64,000 nt of DNA from Arthrobacter oryzae (GTDB taxonomy: Bacteria > Actinomycetota > Actinomycetes > Actinomycetales > Micrococcaceae), in contig NZ_JAUSSM010000010.1 in the NCBI RefSeq assembly GCF_030812315.1, positions 141,047 to 205,046 on the forward strand, written 5' to 3'. Every line of letters begins with the position of its first letter. Within the stretch, counting starts at the first letter, position 1. The position numbers and the translations under genes are program-made. The notes beneath the pieces were generated by a model. It was given only the letters and a program-made list of their open reading frames with translations. It was not told the origin of the DNA and searched no databases. Positions 8,825-17,154 of the stretch are shown here, piece by piece.

Positions 8825-9355
8825 TCATGGCCCGGTGATCGTGATGTAGTCGCCGGTGAAGCCGGCGAAGTGCAGCGTGTAGGTGAAGCTGCTGAGCGTG
8901 ATGGTTCCTCCGAGCAGTTCCTTGGTCCAGTTGCCGTTGGGGCAGGTCGCTTGGGCCTCGAACTGTGCCGCCGTCGGGACGGTCGACGAGCTCAGCGCTG
9001 GGACCCTGAGCCTGCCGTTCTTGGGCGCGATGTCTCCGGTGGTCGCCTCGGCGGCCTTGACCTGAGACTTGACCTCGACGATCTGGCCACCGCGGTTGCG
9101 GCATTGGACCGTGGCCGTGTAGGTCGTGATCAAGGTTGCTGTGGCGTTGGTGTTTCCGACGCCCGCCAATTCGAACGTGGTGCAGCTGACGACCTGGGTT
9201 GCTGTGTTGACGCTACAGCCGATCGTTCCCGACTGAAGATGCGTGCCCGTCGGGGCGGCAGCGGGAGTGATGGTGGTGGCGGCCAGCGCCGATGTGGTGA
9301 CGCCGAACATGAGCATCGCCAGTGCGGCGATGATTGCAAAAAATCGCTTATACAT
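8825..9355 (-). CDS. secreted hypothetical protein carried inside the IS3 element
   Basis: The start chosen is the ATG at 9355, with GGAGACACAG before it, because it gives a textbook signal peptide: MYKRFFAIIAALAMLMFG then VTTSALA with an AxA-type cleavage site near residue 24. The 176-residue product has a mature domain rich in Thr/Ala/Val beta strands with four Cys (IGCSVNTATQVVSC, VQCRNRGGQ, ATCPNGNW), and an ending LHFAGFTGDYITITGP. It should be exported. The reading frame is intact although it sits in a broken transposable element. Family not recognised. Confidence 0.7.
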   Translation of the reverse strand: MYKRFFAIIAALAMLMFGVTTSALAATTITPAAAPTGTHLQSGTIGCSVNTATQVVSCTTFELAGVGNTNATATLITTYTATVQCRNRGGQIVEVKSQVKAAEATTGDIAPKNGRLRVPALSSSTVPTAAQFEAQATCPNGNWTKELLGGTITLSSFTYTLHFAGFTGDYITITGP

Positions 9356-9750
9356 CTGTGTCTCCTGTGGCAAAAGTGGTAAGACTTGGCCTCCGCTAAT
9401 CAGCGGGGAAAAGGACCCCCCAGTCAGTCCCAACAGTTGCTCGTCGGGATTTCTGCTCTCGCTATTCCCGGCCCTCCAACAAGACACCTAGCGGAACGAG
9501 ACCACAAGGGTAATCAGCACTATCTTTTGATGCGAAGTCACGATTTACGGTCGCAGGAACGTGGCTACGGCGCCCGTGACAATTGACCAGGTAACAGGCA
9601 GCGCCTGAAGACGGGTGGTTCCCGGGGCAGTTGTAGTGTCGTGGCTACCCAGGGGTGGCGGGTATGGCTGTGGCTGCTGTGCCGGACGGTTTTGCCTGAC
9701 GGCTTCGAAGGAATGGCCGCCCGCACCCCCGCGATGACCCGACTGCTAAA

Positions 9751-10026
9751 TTGGGAGACGCGACATCATCGCCGCATAAGGACATGACCGCGCGGTTGGG
9801 GCGCACGGGCATGTGCTGGGACAACAGCATGGCCGAATCGTTCTTCTCAGCCCTGAAAAACGAGCGCGTTTATCGGACTGTTTACACGACTAAATCACAG
9901 GCCCGGAGCGACGTCATCCGCTACATCGAGGGGTTTTACAACAGCGGGCGCCGTCACTCCGCGCTCGGTTACCGTCGACCTAACGAAGTCCACTATGGTT
10001 ATCAACAGCCAGCTCTGGCAGCGTAG
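9751..10026 (+). pseudogene. IS3-family transposase orfB, C-terminal fragment
   Basis: LGRTGMCWDNSMAESFFSAL contains the D-N-x-x-x-E end of the DDE core, followed by KNERVYRTVYTTKSQAR and the family-typical ending YIEGFYNSGRRHSALGYRRP. The fragment lacks the first two catalytic Asp and the whole N-terminus. It ends 16 bases before the right terminal repeat of the element. Confidence 0.85.
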
Positions 10027-10073
10027 AAGAATCCACTAATTCCGCTGTCCGAATTCCCCGCAGCAGCTCAGAC

Positions 10074-10092
10074 CCCTCGTCAGAGGGTTTTT
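10074..10092 (+). terminator. Rho-independent terminator
   Basis: CCCTC, four-base loop GTCA, GAGGG, then TTTTTG. It lies just outside the right end of the IS3 element and would stop transcription leaving it. Confidence 0.6.
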
Positions 10093-10100
10093 GCTTTAAT

Positions 10101-10118
10101 GTGTGGACATTGTCCCCA
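10101..10118. repeat. GTGTGGACATTGTCC palindrome, left copy
   Basis: GTGTGGACATTGTCCCCA is nearly palindromic and matches GTGTGGACAATGTCCACA at 30473. A related perfect palindrome lies at 10415. Confidence 0.5.
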
Positions 10119-11040
10119 GTTGGGTCCCTCTGACGCTGTCCGCGGTTTGTGCCTGGCGCCGCGGTGGCCTGTTCGGTTGTGTGGGTGGCGGGGTGAGGGT
10201 CTTGGCCGGTGGGCCTTCCGCCTGCTGATGTGCGGTCCTTCGGGTCTCCGTTCTGGCTCCTGTGCTGGCTGGTGTTGGTCCTTCACCAATTCATGGTGCC
10301 GAGTTGTGGTGACGACATGACCAAGCCAAATCTTCTTCGAGGATCTTCCGCGGATAGCTGCCTTCTACGCACCAGGCAGTGTGCGCTCATCGCGTGTTTG
10401 TCCGGCCAAAGGGGGTGTGCACATTGTGCACACTTTTGTGCACGGGCGGCTTTTGGACCTTCACTTTGGTCCCTATCCTCCTGGTTCTGCCGACACCATT
10501 TCATGCGGTTCTCTGTTGCACGCGACATGACTTTGCGGCACCAGACCGTCGGTGTCGTAGGACGTTCCGGGTGCAGCGGGAAACGTCTCCGGGGGGTCTG
10601 TGGATGGCGTCCGATCCGTCGTCAGGGTGCAGGTGTGTGGGATCTGGACTTTCTTCCGGGCTGTCCTGGCTTGGTTGATCCGTCATAAATGTTCAAACTC
10701 GGCCGCGGCCCATGTACATGCATCTCTGAGTGATCTTCAACGGCCATGAGCGGGCTGGCGTGGATGACCGGAAAGGGCCGGTGGATCAGCGGGGGATATA
10801 GGAAAACGGAGTTTGTCCCGCAAGCTGATGGTTGCGAGACACGATGGTGGCACACAAGCCGCCTTAGATGCTTCACGGCGCCGGGCGTCGCGCCACGCTG
10901 TCCCTTCGGTCCTGTCCGCGTTGATTGTCAGCGAGCATTGTTGTGAGCCAAGGACCCCCAGGGCACTCCCGCTAGGGCAGAGTTCAGAAACTGTACATGT
11001 ACGGGCCGGCTCGGTCGCCCGGTCGGGCTCGGGTTCCTGC
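10119..11040. other. 900-base gap without a supported gene; contains a GTGCAC palindrome
   Basis: Open frames here are low-quality, Cys/Trp/Arg-rich shadows. Notable sites are GTGTGCACATTGTGCACAC at 10415-10433 (8-bp perfect arms, three-base spacer) followed by another TGTGCAC, and two TGTACATG motifs near 10712 and 10991. This could be an operator, an origin-like or an attachment region; nothing decides between them. Confidence 0.45.
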
Positions 11041-11595
11041 TTAGTCCTTGATGCGGTCGCGGAACGCGGTCAGTGCCTCGACGACGAAGTCGTGATCATC
11101 CTTCTGCGGCAAGCCGGACACCGTTACGGTTGCCACGTGCCCGGTGCCTTTCACATACACAGGGAATGCCCCGCCATGAGGTGCATAGCGAGTCTGGTCG
11201 AACCAGCCGTTGTCTTCAATGCTTCCTCCGCCGACGCGGCCCTTGAGACCGACCAGAAGCGACGGCTCGGCATACCGCTCCGCCGTCCTGCTCTTTTTCT
11301 CCACCCAGATTTCGTTGTCCGGTGTGGCGCCGGGCAGGGAGACGTGGAAGAAAACGTGCTCGTTCCGGCGGATGTCGATGGCGACCGGGAGCTTCCGGCC
11401 GGTGGCCATCTCCACCAGCAACAGGCCAAGGGCGAGGGCGTCGGACTGGTTGAAACTGCCCAGCTGCAAAGTGCGGACCTCGCCTTCGATGCGTTCGATC
11501 AGCCACCGTAGCGCCGATTCGGACTGCTTGTCCGGGGAGTCCGGGTCGAATTCTGCCTCTGATGCGGCCGAAGGAGCAGCGGGTTCGGGGTCCAT
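11041..11595 (-). CDS. UPF0303 / heme-degrading-domain (GlcG-HbpS-like) protein
   Basis: The 184-residue protein begins with a disordered acidic N-terminus and then follows the UPF0303 plan: LQLGSFNQSDALALGLLLVE, ATGRKLPVAIDIRRNEHVFF, a Lys/Arg-rich ERY region, YAPHGGAFPVYVKGTGHVAT and a C-terminal VEALTAFRDRI helix. The GGxFPV and GTG signature is shared with GlcG/HbpS-type proteins, some of which bind heme or cobalamin or stabilise oxidised cofactors. It is the last gene of the minus-strand catabolic operon, 65 bases after the second LacI gene. Its role in sugar catabolism is not established. Confidence 0.8.
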   Translation of the reverse strand: MDPEPAAPSAASEAEFDPDSPDKQSESALRWLIERIEGEVRTLQLGSFNQSDALALGLLLVEMATGRKLPVAIDIRRNEHVFFHVSLPGATPDNEIWVEKKSRTAERYAEPSLLVGLKGRVGGGSIEDNGWFDQTRYAPHGGAFPVYVKGTGHVATVTVSGLPQKDDHDFVVEALTAFRDRIKD

Positions 11596-11659
11596 AAAAT
11601 CATTTCCTGTCTGTTGGCTGTCCCGGGCGGTTCCCAGAGGGACTTACCGCACGGTGTGG

Positions 11660-12682
11660 TTACGTCCGGGGCCGCCAGGTGGCCGTGGAGGACCGGATCT
11701 TGAGCTGGGGCTGAATGAGGGTCAGTTGCGTTGGCATGTCCGCGTTCCCGTCGGAGAGGCGGGTCATCAGCATCTCGGTGCCTTTTGCCCCGATCTCCTG
11801 GGGGAATCCGGCCACGGATGTCATGGGAGGAACCTGGCTTGCGGCGATGCGGGTGTCATCGAAGGATGCCACTGCGAGGTCACGGCCCGGTTCCAGTCCG
11901 CGGCGGCGCATCTCGTCGTAGACGCCCTGGGCGACGGCGTCGTTATAGGCAATGATCGCGTCGGGCAGTTTTCCCTGGTCGAAGAGCCGGCCGACAGCGG
12001 CGGCGCCGCCTTCCGGGGTTATGGGACTGCGGAACTCGTCCATGCTCCACACTTCGCAGCCATTGGGTTCAAGCGACGTCCGTAGGCCTTCCTCCCGTTC
12101 GGCCAGGGATGACGCCGCCAGGCCGCCGAGGAACGCCACGCTCCGGCAACCCAACGCCCAGAGGTGACCGCCGAGCATGGTTGCGCCCTTGACGTTCTCA
12201 CTCCCAACGTAATCGAAGCCGGCGAACCGGCGTGCGAGCAGCACCACCGGGACACCGGCGGCATTGACCTGCTTCGCGAGTTTCTCGGGGTCTGTGTCCG
12301 GCGCCGGAAGCAGGAGGATCCCGTCGACCTGGCGTTCGATCATGGAGGAGATAATTTCGTGCTGGCGATCAGCATGGTCGCGGCTGTAGCCGATGAAGAT
12401 GGTGTAGCCGGAGTCATGGGTGATCTCGTCGACAGCCATCGCCAGTTCGGCGAAGTAGGGGTTGATGATCTCAGTGACGATGAGCCCTATGGTCATGGAC
12501 CGGCTCTGCCGCAGGTTGGCGGCCTGCCGGTTGTACACGTAGCCCAGCTCGTTCATCGCTTCGCGTACCTTCGCCGCCGTGGACTCCGGGATGCGGGAGC
12601 TGCCGCGAACGACGAGGGAAGCCGTGGAACGGGAGACGCCGGCAGCCTTGCTCACGTCTTCAAGGGTGATGCGCGGGGCCAT
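11660..12682 (-). CDS. LacI-family transcriptional regulator (distal)
   Basis: The 340-residue repressor has an N-terminal helix-turn-helix and hinge (ITLEDVSKAAGVSRSTASLV, GSSRIPESTAAKVREAMNEL, YVYNRQAANLRQSRSMTIGL) and then a periplasmic-binding-protein-like effector domain. Family landmarks are NPYFAELAMAVDEITHDSGY, FIGYSRD, ERQVDGILLLPA, IIAYNDAVAQGVYDEM, VASFDD and PMTSVAGFPQEIG. It is a paralog of the LacI gene at 22948 (both have GVSRSTASLV and YVYNRQAAN), so the two probably recognise related operators. It follows the GMC oxidoreductase by 58 bases at the end of the operon. Likely senses a sugar or pathway intermediate. Confidence 0.93.
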   Translation of the reverse strand: MAPRITLEDVSKAAGVSRSTASLVVRGSSRIPESTAAKVREAMNELGYVYNRQAANLRQSRSMTIGLIVTEIINPYFAELAMAVDEITHDSGYTIFIGYSRDHADRQHEIISSMIERQVDGILLLPAPDTDPEKLAKQVNAAGVPVVLLARRFAGFDYVGSENVKGATMLGGHLWALGCRSVAFLGGLAASSLAEREEGLRTSLEPNGCEVWSMDEFRSPITPEGGAAAVGRLFDQGKLPDAIIAYNDAVAQGVYDEMRRRGLEPGRDLAVASFDDTRIAASQVPPMTSVAGFPQEIGAKGTEMLMTRLSDGNADMPTQLTLIQPQLKIRSSTATWRPRT

Positions 12683-12740
12683 GCTGTAATCCTGCCGGTG
12701 AGTTGATAGGCGGAGAAGCGCTCCCCGCGTCTCGACTTTA

Positions 12741-14354
12741 TCAATCCTTTCCCGCGGAGAGCCGCTGGACGCCCGGGTCGCGGGTGGCGAGGATGGTGTC
12801 CGCGACCCGGAGGGCGTTGGCCGCGATGGTCAGGGCCGGATTGAGGGCAGCGGATGAGGGAAAGAAGGAACTGTCCACGATCCAGAGGTTGTCCAGATCA
12901 TGGGTACGGCAGTCCGGCCGGAGAACGCTGATGGCGGGATCATGTCCTGCCACAGCTGTTCCGCATTGGTGGGAGTTGGTTTCGATGCCCATGCGCTCGC
13001 TGAAGATGACCGGATACCCGGCCTTCCGGACGGCCTTGCCGATCCGGCGGACCAGTTCGTTGTGGGGCTCGAGGTTGTTCGGCTCCCACCAGACGTGGAT
13101 GTTTCCGTTGACCAAGCTGATGCGGTTGCTCTGTCGCGGCAGGTCCTCGGTGGTCAGGTAGATGTCGATGCTGCGGTCAGACAAGGCCTTCAGCAACCAG
13201 GTTGGCGCCCAGGGCCTGGCCATCTTGAGCATGCTGGCGCGCAGCTTTCCGAGCATCTGCAGGTTTCCCAGCGGGTATTTGTTGGTGGGTCCGGCTTCAT
13301 ACCAGTCGTTGAGGCCGAGCGTCTTTTGCCACAGGGTCCGGTTGACCCTGAACGGGTTGATGCCGATGAAAAAGGTGCTGTTGTGCACCATGTAGTTCCG
13401 GCCCACGAGCCCGGAGGAGTTCGCCAGGCCCCGAGGAAACTCCGGCGTGGCCGAGCCCAGCAGAAGCGCTGCCGAGTTCACGGCCCCGGCGGCGAGGATG
13501 AACTTCTCAGCTTCGATGCGGATGAGGCGGTCGTCCCGTTCAGCCAGGGCGGCGACGATGGTCCGCCCGTCCGGTCCCGCGATGAGGCGGATGACCTTGG
13601 CGCCCGTCATGAGATCCACCCCAGCCGCGAGGGCCGGGTCGATGGCGATCTTTTCGGCATCGGACTTCAGCCCGGCTTGGTTCGGGGCGCCGTCGCTGGT
13701 GGCGCAGAGGGCACGCTTCTGAGGGGTGTCGGCGTCCAGGCCGTTGGCCATCCGGAACGGGTGCAGGCCTTGCCGGCGGAAGGAGGCGGCGAGGTCCTGG
13801 ATGACCGGTTCGTGGTCCAGGGCCGGGAAGGGGTAGGCCTCGGAGTGGGCGGGTTCCGTAGGGTCTTCGCCGATCTGGCCACGGACCCGGAACAGCTTCT
13901 CGGCCTTCGCGTAGTAGGGCTCGAGGTCCTCGTAGCTAAACGGCCATGCCGGGGATGTCCCGTCCTGGTGCTTCGTTTCCTTGAAGTCGCTGGCGCGGAA
14001 GCGCGGCAGGCAGGCACCGTAGACCTTGGTGCAGCCTCCCACCCAGTAGTAGACGCCGGGCTTGAAGGCTTCGCCGGTTCGGCCGTTGTACCAGGTGTCG
14101 GCATTCTTGTACCGGCCATTGAGGTACACCTCGTCGAGGTCGGAGTTCTGCGGCTCCGCAGGCAGCCGGTGGCCGCGTTCGATGATCAGGACTTCGGCGC
14201 CGGAGTCCTTGAGGGCGTACGCCATGGTGCCGCCGCCCATGCCTGATCCTATGATGGCGATGTCAGTCCGGATCACCTCGTCCGGGAGCGCCGGTTCTGC
14301 CGGCGCTTCCGGACGGGGTGCCTCGTCGATGGTTTTCCGCGACACGGTGGTCAC
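12741..14354 (-). CDS. GMC-family FAD oxidoreductase
   Basis: The start chosen is the GTG at 14354, which overlaps the GH88 stop (GTGA), giving 537 residues; a longer upstream frame only covers GH88 sequence. An FAD-binding Rossmann motif is near residue 30 (DIAIIGSGMGGGTMAYAL), with LIIERGHRLPAE after it and WYNGRTGEAFKPGVYYWVGG in the flavin region. The C-terminal catalytic segment has the His (GIETNSHQCGTAVAGHD), WIVDSSFFPSSAALNPALTI and the Asn-Pro pair of GMC enzymes. Such enzymes oxidise sugars or alcohols at a hydroxyl; the length and NSHQCGT style resemble choline dehydrogenase/pyranose oxidase relatives. No signal peptide, so cytoplasmic. Substrate unknown, probably a glycoside or sugar in this pathway. 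Confidence 0.9.
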   Translation of the reverse strand: MTTVSRKTIDEAPRPEAPAEPALPDEVIRTDIAIIGSGMGGGTMAYALKDSGAEVLIIERGHRLPAEPQNSDLDEVYLNGRYKNADTWYNGRTGEAFKPGVYYWVGGCTKVYGACLPRFRASDFKETKHQDGTSPAWPFSYEDLEPYYAKAEKLFRVRGQIGEDPTEPAHSEAYPFPALDHEPVIQDLAASFRRQGLHPFRMANGLDADTPQKRALCATSDGAPNQAGLKSDAEKIAIDPALAAGVDLMTGAKVIRLIAGPDGRTIVAALAERDDRLIRIEAEKFILAAGAVNSAALLLGSATPEFPRGLANSSGLVGRNYMVHNSTFFIGINPFRVNRTLWQKTLGLNDWYEAGPTNKYPLGNLQMLGKLRASMLKMARPWAPTWLLKALSDRSIDIYLTTEDLPRQSNRISLVNGNIHVWWEPNNLEPHNELVRRIGKAVRKAGYPVIFSERMGIETNSHQCGTAVAGHDPAISVLRPDCRTHDLDNLWIVDSSFFPSSAALNPALTIAANALRVADTILATRDPGVQRLSAGKD

Positions 14355-15568
14355 CGGCCCCTCCGGGCGTCGTCGAACTGCTGGATCTGGTCGATGGTGT
14401 CCAGGAACCAGTAGTCGCCCCACATCATGGATTCGTCGACGCCCAGGTCCTTGCCTTCATGGTAGCTGCCGTGCTTGAGCACGCCTTCCCAGTCCTCGTC
14501 CGGGCCGGCCAGGAAGTCGTCCTCGGTGAGGCGGTGCAGGATGCTCACCGCGTAGTCGGCGTAGATTTTGGCCTTGGTGCGGTCTTGGACGAGGCCGGCG
14601 AGCTGCCAGAAGCCTCCGGCTGCGGCGGCAGCTGCGGACGTCTCGTAAGGCCGGGTGGGGTTGGGTTCGTCCCAGTCGTTGGGCGGGACGAGGCGGTCGC
14701 CGGTTTTTTCGATGTAGAAGTCGGCGGCGGCGATGGCTGTTTCGAGGAAGCGCCGTTCGCCGGTGAAGCGGTAGACGGTGCCGAAGCCGTAGAGGGCCCA
14801 GGCCTGTCCGCGGGCCCAGGATCCTTCGTCGGAGAATCCCTGCTGCGTGGTCTGCTTCAGGAAGGCGCCGGTTTCCAGGTCGAACATGCCTTCGTGGGAG
14901 GCGGAGCCGTCGCCGCGGATGAGGAACCGGCGGGTGGTCAGGCAGTGGTCCACGGCTTTGCGGGCCATGTCCTGGTCGCCGGTCTCCTGCGCGGCGTAGA
15001 GGGCCATGTGGATGTTCATCATGATGTCGATGAACAGGCTGTCGGGACGGCGGAAGCTGGGCATGTACCGGCCGGCTTCCCGGTAGCGGCTGGCCGTGGT
15101 GCGTCCGGCCTCGACGACGACGTCGCGCTTGCTGGTGTCGCCAGTTGCTTCGAACCAGCGCCGGTAGGTGGACCAGAACAGGAAGCCCAGGTCATGGACA
15201 GTGTCGTCGCTCTTCCGTTCTTCGATGAGCTCCGAGTAATGCTCGGCGGCACTGCGGAAGCGGGCGCGGTCGGCGTCGTCGGCCCGGCGGGAGAGCATCC
15301 ACAGCTGGCCGCCGAGGAAGCCTTCGCACCAGTTGGTCCACGCCTCGCCGTCGACCACCCATTTGCCTTCTTCGGTGTACAGGGGGAACCGGTCCGGGTG
15401 CCTGGTGATCAGTCCGCCGAGTTTAGTTGAGGCGGTTTTCCAGGCCTTGGCGGCTGCGTCCCGGAACGCCGCCGGCACTTCATACCCGGCAGGGAGGGTG
15501 AGGGGGAGCATGGCCGGGAGCACTGCCGCGGTGGCGTTCGCGGGGGCTGCGGTGGTGGTGGTTGTCAT
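14351..15568 (-). CDS. glycoside hydrolase family 88 (unsaturated uronyl hydrolase-like)
   Basis: The 405-residue protein shows the alpha6/alpha6-barrel landmarks of GH88: EGFLGGQLWML, DDTVHDLGFLFWSTYRRW (the region of the catalytic Asp), MPSFRRPDSLFIDIMMNIHM (second Asp), FSDEGSWARGQAWALYGFGT and the end YHEGKDLGVDESMMWGDYWF. Known members hydrate the C4=C5 double bond of unsaturated glucuronyl or rhamnogalacturonyl residues, which breaks the glycosidic link. Its N-terminus (MTTTTTAAPANATAAVLPAM) is not a signal peptide, so it acts inside the cell on imported oligosaccharides. It overlaps the GMC gene by four bases. Here no kduI/kduD accompanies it, which is unusual if the product is a classic unsaturated uronate. 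Confidence 0.9.
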   Translation of the reverse strand: MTTTTTAAPANATAAVLPAMLPLTLPAGYEVPAAFRDAAAKAWKTASTKLGGLITRHPDRFPLYTEEGKWVVDGEAWTNWCEGFLGGQLWMLSRRADDADRARFRSAAEHYSELIEERKSDDTVHDLGFLFWSTYRRWFEATGDTSKRDVVVEAGRTTASRYREAGRYMPSFRRPDSLFIDIMMNIHMALYAAQETGDQDMARKAVDHCLTTRRFLIRGDGSASHEGMFDLETGAFLKQTTQQGFSDEGSWARGQAWALYGFGTVYRFTGERRFLETAIAAADFYIEKTGDRLVPPNDWDEPNPTRPYETSAAAAAAGGFWQLAGLVQDRTKAKIYADYAVSILHRLTEDDFLAGPDEDWEGVLKHGSYHEGKDLGVDESMMWGDYWFLDTIDQIQQFDDARRGR

Positions 15569-15596
15569 ATTCGCTTCTTTCAGGGGGTTTCGGGTT

Positions 15597-17114
15597 TTAG
15601 CGGCGGGGGGCGTCGGGGGCGTCGACCCAGCGGTTTTCGCGGATGCCGACCTGGAGCTGGATGGTTTTCAGTTCGCTGAACTCTGCGAGGGCCTGGCGCC
15701 CCAGTTCGCGGCCGATGCCGCTGTGGCCGTAGCCGCCGAACGGCACTTCGGGGTATCCGTCCATCCAGCGGTTGACCCAGACGGTCCCGGCGCGCAGGTC
15801 GCGGGCGGCGGTCAGGGCTTCGTTGATGTCGTTGCTCCAGATTCCCGCGGACAGGCCGAACGAGGTGGAGTTTGCGATCCCGATGGCCTCCTCCATAGTG
15901 TCGTAGGGCAGGACGGACAGGACGGGCCCGAAGATCTCTTCGGTGGCGATGGACATCCGGGCGGTCACGTCCGTGAAGACGGTGGGCTGGAAGAAGCGGC
16001 CGTTGAGTCCGGTGTCGAGGCGGTCGCCGCCGGTGAGGAGGTGGGCCCCGGCGTCGCGGCCTTCGGCCACGTAGCGTTCGACGACGGCGAGCTGGGCGTC
16101 GTTGACAAGGGAACCGACGAGGGTGTCGGACTTGAGCGGGTCGCCCACGCGCATGTGCTTGGCGCGCTCGACGACGGCGGCGGCGAATTCGTCGGCCATG
16201 GAGCGGTGCACGATGAGGCGGCTGCCGGAATTGCAGCACTGGCCGACGTTGAAGTAGCCGCCGAAGACGCCGGCGTCGACCGCGGCGGTGAAGTCAGCGT
16301 TGGGCGTGATGATCTGCGGGTTCTTCCCGCCGAGTTCGAGTTCCACCTTCTTCAGGTCCCGGCCCGCCGCGGAGGCGATGCCTTTGCCCACGCCGGTGGA
16401 GCCGGTGAAGCTGATCATGTCGATGCCGGGGTGCTCCGCGATGGCCGCGCCGACGACGCGGTCGCCGGTGACAATGTTGACGACGCCGGCCGGGAAGCCC
16501 GCTTCGCGGATGAGCTGGCCCAGCATGACGGTGGTGGCCGAGGTGCTTTCACTGGGTTTGATCACGGCAGTGTTGCCCGCGGCCAGGGCGAACGGCAGTT
16601 TCTGGCTGATGATCAGCAGCGGGAAGTTCCACGGCGTGATCATGCCGACCACGCCAATGGGTTCGTGGACCACCATGGCGAGGGTGTCCCGTCCGAGGGC
16701 GTTGTGGGCGTCGCCCTGGGTGTTGCGGGCCAGGCTGGCCGCGTATTCCCACAGCTCGGCAGTGCCGGCGACTTCATTGCGGGACTGTGTGATCGGTTTG
16801 CCGGTTTCCAGGGTTTCGGCCAGCGCCAGAGCTTCGGCGTCGCGGCGGACGAGGTCGGCGACCTTCAGGAGCAGCTTGGACCTCTCGGATCCGCTGGACT
16901 GGCGCCAGCCGCGGTCCAGGGCTGTGCGGGCGGCGGTGACCGCACGGTCAACGTCCTCCTGCCCGCCGTGCGGGAAGGAGGTGACCTCGACTTCATGGGC
17001 CGGGCTCAGCCGGGTGAAGGTCCGGCCGCTTTGTGCCTGGGCGTCTTCGCCGTCGATGATCATCGGGCGGTAGGTGGGCTCGACGTCGTCGAGCGTGTAG
17101 CTCTTGGTTTCCAT
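15597..17114 (-). CDS. aldehyde dehydrogenase, NAD(P)-dependent
   Basis: The start is the ATG at 17114 (METKSYTLDDVEPTY); the upstream extension has no ribosome site. The 505-residue enzyme has the full family set: TPWNFPLLIISQKLPFALAA (NAD contact, catalytic Asn), KPSESTS, SFTGSTGVGKGIASAAGRDL, VELELGGKNPQII (general base Glu), FNVGQCCNSGSRLIVHRSM (nucleophilic Cys), EEIFGPVLSVLPYDT and PFGGYGHSGIGRELG. It converts an aldehyde to an acid, closest in style to betaine/aromatic aldehyde dehydrogenases. It lies between GH88 and enoyl-CoA hydratase genes, which suggests it oxidises an aldehyde freed by one of them. Confidence 0.93.
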   Translation of the reverse strand: METKSYTLDDVEPTYRPMIIDGEDAQAQSGRTFTRLSPAHEVEVTSFPHGGQEDVDRAVTAARTALDRGWRQSSGSERSKLLLKVADLVRRDAEALALAETLETGKPITQSRNEVAGTAELWEYAASLARNTQGDAHNALGRDTLAMVVHEPIGVVGMITPWNFPLLIISQKLPFALAAGNTAVIKPSESTSATTVMLGQLIREAGFPAGVVNIVTGDRVVGAAIAEHPGIDMISFTGSTGVGKGIASAAGRDLKKVELELGGKNPQIITPNADFTAAVDAGVFGGYFNVGQCCNSGSRLIVHRSMADEFAAAVVERAKHMRVGDPLKSDTLVGSLVNDAQLAVVERYVAEGRDAGAHLLTGGDRLDTGLNGRFFQPTVFTDVTARMSIATEEIFGPVLSVLPYDTMEEAIGIANSTSFGLSAGIWSNDINEALTAARDLRAGTVWVNRWMDGYPEVPFGGYGHSGIGRELGRQALAEFSELKTIQLQVGIRENRWVDAPDAPRR

Positions 17115-17154
17115 GTCTGGTGTCCTTAGAAAGAGTTCTGTGTGCCGGGCTGCT

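Larger units (their letters stand above)
8362..10072 (+). mobile_element. IS3-family element with 31-bp ends and a foreign gene inside
   Basis: The left end (8362-8392, TCTGAGCTGCTGTGGAGATC then TCGGACAGTGG) and the reverse complement of 10042-10072 agree at 26 of 31 positions. Between them are orfA and orfB pieces at the left (8433-8722), an unrelated 900-base segment with a secreted-protein gene on the other strand, and the orfB C-terminus at the right (9780-10026). The element inserted into the DUF4265 gene. It is defective: orfA has a stop and most of the transposase is missing. Confidence 0.7.

Noticed and set aside
10209..10688. Open frame of 159 codons in the gap after the IS3 element
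   Set aside because: Composition is shadow-like (Trp/Cys/Arg clusters), there is no ribosome site and no recognisable domain; the stretch contains palindromes instead.
12900..14246. Long plus-strand frame opposite the GMC gene (448 codons)
   Set aside because: Antisense of a well-supported flavoenzyme gene; Gly/Val/Ala-rich composition is typical of high-GC shadows.
15333..17129. Long plus-strand frame of about 600 codons opposite GH88 and ALDH
   Set aside because: Shadow of two clear enzyme genes; no start context.
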